Origin: Desulfocapsa sp.
GTDB taxonomy: Bacteria; Desulfobacterota; Desulfobulbia; Desulfobulbales; Desulfocapsaceae
Assembly (NCBI GenBank): GCA_030638765.1
Contig: DAOWDZ010000096.1
Span: 1-7,806 of the forward strand
Direction of reading: 5' to 3'
Length of the DNA: 7,806 nucleotides
The notes beneath the pieces were generated by a model. That model was not told the DNA's origin and made no database searches. It saw nothing but the letters and a program-made list of their open reading frames with translations. Each line of letters opens with the position of its first letter. Positions within the stretch are counted from its first letter, which is position 1. This document shows, one piece after another, positions 6,234 through 7,806 of this stretch. Both the position numbers and the translations under genes were made by a program.

Positions 6234-6248
6234 AAAAGAATTTCTTTT
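6234..6248. repeat. 15-bp palindrome with 7-bp arms
   Basis: AAAAGAA, one central T, then TTCTTTT: a perfect inverted repeat, 83 bases upstream of the phosphoesterase start. It is a possible operator. The sequence is simple A+T-rich DNA, so chance is plausible. Confidence 0.3.
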
Positions 6249-6265
6249 AAAGTTACGACTTTTCG

Positions 6266-6275
6266 TGTGATCACA
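6266..6275. repeat. palindrome TGTGATCACA
   Basis: A perfect 10-bp palindrome. Its half-sites TGTGA and TCACA are those of Crp-family regulators, but Crp sites have six bases between the halves and here there are none. It is therefore not a standard Crp or HcpR site. It contains a GATC. Confidence 0.3.
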
Positions 6276-6361
6276 GTCAGATGTCAAATGAATGAAAAAA
6301 ATGTTGTTAATGGATGAATATAGTTTTTAAGTAGACTACTAGTGTGGGTATGTGTTGGGAA

Positions 6362-6371
6362 GAAAATTTTC
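6362..6371. repeat. palindrome GAAAATTTTC
   Basis: A perfect 10-bp palindrome, with partial extension to GGAA and TTCC on the flanks (6358-6372). It lies about 95 bases upstream of maf and just before a possible -10 box. An operator role is speculative. Confidence 0.3.
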
Positions 6372-6466
6372 CATAATGGTTTAATGAATATGATACGCGA
6401 AAGTTAGGTAATGCTCCTTTTTTCTCTGATACGTCAGAAGGGTGTAGGGTCTTTTACATAAAATTT

Positions 6467-7063
6467 ATGTCTCAGTTAATAAAAAATAGAGTTGAAATTA
6501 TTCTTGCGTCCGGTTCTCCGAGACGACGTTTATATTTTCAGGATCTCGGCCTTTATTTTCGAATCATGGCAGCTGGCATTGAGGAGAAAAAACAGATACT
6601 GGAAACTCCTGTTGCTTACATCGAACGTTTAGCTGCTGAAAAAGCTGACAGTATTGCTCAGCAATATCAGGATATGTGGATTGTTGCGGCCGATACTGTG
6701 GTGTGTCTCGATGATATGGTACTTGAAAAGCCCGTTGATGAAACTGATGCAATTGAAATGTTATCCAGTTTGTCAGGTAGAGAACACATTGTACGCACAG
6801 CGGTTTGTTTGCAGAACAAAGCATTTAATGTTTGTGATATCTGTCTGGTGAGCACAGTGGTGAAGTTTTGGAACGTGAATAGTTCCATGCTTCGAGCGTA
6901 TGTTGATACTGGGGAGCCTATGGATAAGGCTGGGGGATATGGTATCCAGGGGAAAGGAGCATTTCTGGTTCAGGAAATTCATGGATCCTATTCCAATGTT
7001 GTTGGCTTGCCGCTTGTTGAGTTTATTGACATGCTGACTCGCCATGATTTACTCGAAAAATAA
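6467..7063 (+). CDS. maf: Maf family nucleoside triphosphate pyrophosphatase
   Basis: The 198-residue cytosolic protein belongs to the Maf family, which hydrolyses nucleoside triphosphates to the monophosphate and pyrophosphate, removing modified or excess nucleotides. Visible motifs are ASGSPRR (14-20, the phosphate-binding loop with R19 and R20), RLAAEKA (54-60), AADTVV (74-79, catalytic D76), EKPVD (87-91, K88) and DKAGGYGIQG (153-162), followed by GSYSNVVGLPL (173-183). The DKAG-YGIQG form is typical of the dTTP/UTP-type (YhdE-like) branch rather than the YceF branch. Normal relatives read ILGKP where this protein reads VLEKP. The length is as expected. There is no good Shine-Dalgarno before ATG 6467; AGGG lies 17 bases away. 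The gene appears to be alone on its strand, with 167 nt to the next start and no clear terminator. Confidence 0.93.
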   Translation: MSQLIKNRVEIILASGSPRRRLYFQDLGLYFRIMAAGIEEKKQILETPVAYIERLAAEKADSIAQQYQDMWIVAADTVVCLDDMVLEKPVDETDAIEMLSSLSGREHIVRTAVCLQNKAFNVCDICLVSTVVKFWNVNSSMLRAYVDTGEPMDKAGGYGIQGKGAFLVQEIHGSYSNVVGLPLVEFIDMLTRHDLLEK

Positions 7064-7230
7064 TTTACAATTTTCTGTAACGTGATTCTTTAAACGTGCA
7101 GAATAACAGGCGTCTTTCTTGACTTTTTTTCGGATTGGTTGTAGCCCTATAAGATAGTGTGTGTTTTTTTTACATGATCCGTTGTCCATTAATATTTAAT
7201 AACTTATTTACTCATAATTGGTTTTTTTGT

Positions 7231-7806
7231 ATGACGCAGGATGACAAACAACAGGCAAGTCTGGAAACGTTAAAGTTGATCAATACAGCTTCTAATGCTC
7301 TTCGCCTTTACCCTGAAGACTCTCTCATGGTCAGGGACTCCATTGAAACTGCTTACCAGGGGATGAAAATGTTCCTTCGTGAGAATAGTGTGTTGAGGTT
7401 TTCATTTCTCAACGGAGAATATTTATTTAACGGTACCCCTGTCGACAAGAGAATGTTGGAACAGATTCAAACGCTGTCATTTCGGGATCAACTCCAGAAA
7501 GCGGCGCTCAATGAATTTGTTCTCTCTAAAAATATCGATAGAAGAGTATTTAAAAAAGTATTGTCTGTTTTAAAGGCTACGCCTGACCAGATTGATAGAG
7601 CTGGCGGCAGTAGAGCCTTTGTTGAACAGCTTGAATTGAAAGCTGTTTTTCCTGAGGAATATGTTGCTCTTGGGGAAAACGAAAAAGAGAAAAAACAAAA
7701 GGTTAATGCGATTCTTAAGGAATTGTCCGGTGGAGTCGTAAAGTCGAATTATATTCTCCATTTGATAGGCCGCAAAAAAGAGGATGCTGTTCAGCTTGCT
7801 CTTGAA
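7231..7806 (+). CDS. N-terminal part of a HEAT-repeat-associated conserved protein (runs off the window)
   Basis: An open frame of 192 codons continues past the window edge. The N-terminus resembles a domain found before HEAT-type repeats in deltaproteobacterial proteins: a helix ending in SNALRLYPEDSL (21-32), a helix around AYQGMKMFLREN (41-52), a beta hairpin FSFLNGEYLFNGTPV (57-71), and a helix FVLSKNIDRRVFKKVLSVL (96-114). A lysine-rich linker follows (151-160), and then a helix IGRKKEDAVQLALE (179-192) that could begin the repeats. No signal peptide, membrane segment or catalytic motif is visible, and the function is unknown. ATG 7231 gives a hydrophilic MTQDDKQQ start but has no Shine-Dalgarno. 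An in-frame ATG at 7174 would add 19 mainly hydrophobic residues and also lacks one. The first start is preferred because the added stretch looks non-coding. Confidence 0.7.
   Translation, partial: MTQDDKQQASLETLKLINTASNALRLYPEDSLMVRDSIETAYQGMKMFLRENSVLRFSFLNGEYLFNGTPVDKRMLEQIQTLSFRDQLQKAALNEFVLSKNIDRRVFKKVLSVLKATPDQIDRAGGSRAFVEQLELKAVFPEEYVALGENEKEKKQKVNAILKELSGGVVKSNYILHLIGRKKEDAVQLALE

Larger units (their letters stand above)
6152..6466. other. divergent intergenic region between the phosphoesterase gene and maf
   Basis: This 315-nt A+T-rich region must hold promoters for both divergent genes. I see no sigma-70 promoter with good hexamers and spacing on either strand. TATACA just upstream of the minus-strand start and TATGAT at 6389-6394 toward maf are possible -10 boxes without good -35 partners. 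Three short palindromes are listed separately. A 16-codon ORF at 6411-6461 ends five bases before maf but has a poorly spaced ribosome site, so it is not called. Confidence 0.5.

Noticed and set aside
6266..6275. Possible Crp/HcpR operator
   Set aside because: TGTGA and TCACA are adjacent with no six-base spacer, so the site geometry is wrong for that family.
6411..6461. 16-codon ORF ending five bases before maf
   Set aside because: The only SD-like AGG is two bases from the ATG, which is too close, and the peptide has no informative composition.
7119..7153. Possible sigma-70 promoter, TTGACT with TATAAG, before the last gene
   Set aside because: The spacer is 23 bases, well outside the usual 16-18, and no better hexamer pair is present.

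Overview
This 7.8 kb chromosomal window is low to moderate in G+C. It most likely comes from a sulfate-reducing or related Desulfobacterota (Desulfobulbales-like) bacterium. That placement is inference from gene content: a B12-binding radical SAM protein of the DUF4080 type, a short ACT-tailed SerA, DUF362, and an N-terminal domain seen before HEAT-type repeats. There is no rRNA, tRNA, CRISPR array, transposase or phage gene. It reads as ordinary chromosome with several unusual regulatory and protein features.

Layout. (1) 1-2993, plus strand: a B12-binding radical SAM gene, then serA (phosphoglycerate dehydrogenase, first step of serine synthesis). The 116-nt gap between them holds a 24-codon ORF with its own Shine-Dalgarno sequence, a Cys-Thr-Cys-Cys-Cys run and an ATGA overlap with serA. 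It is a candidate cysteine-responsive leader peptide. (2) 2994-3497: about 500 nt with no convincing protein gene. It holds an A+T-rich palindrome, a weak hairpin-plus-T8 terminator, a good sigma-54 (-24/-12) promoter match and a strong intrinsic terminator hairpin just upstream of the next start codon. (3) 3498-4418, plus strand: a DUF362 protein. (4) 4459-6151, minus strand: a two-gene unit, a small metallophosphoesterase followed by a ParB/sulfiredoxin-fold protein with a C-terminal Lrp/AsnC-type ligand-binding (RAM) domain. The two frames overlap by 53 nt. (5) 6152-6466: a divergent intergenic region with three short palindromes. (6) 6467-7063, plus strand: maf, a nucleotide pyrophosphatase. 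(7) 7064-7230: 167 nt in which I see no clear signal. (8) 7231 to the window edge: the N-terminal part of a large protein related to HEAT-repeat proteins.

How the genes may work together. serA makes phosphohydroxypyruvate for serine and hence cysteine, so a cysteine-rich leader directly coupled to it makes metabolic sense. The ParB-like/RAM protein joins a nucleotide-binding or kinase-like fold to an amino-acid-sensing fold without any helix-turn-helix, and it is paired with a phosphoesterase. This is the most system-like, least described element here. All functional links are inferred from sequence and context only.
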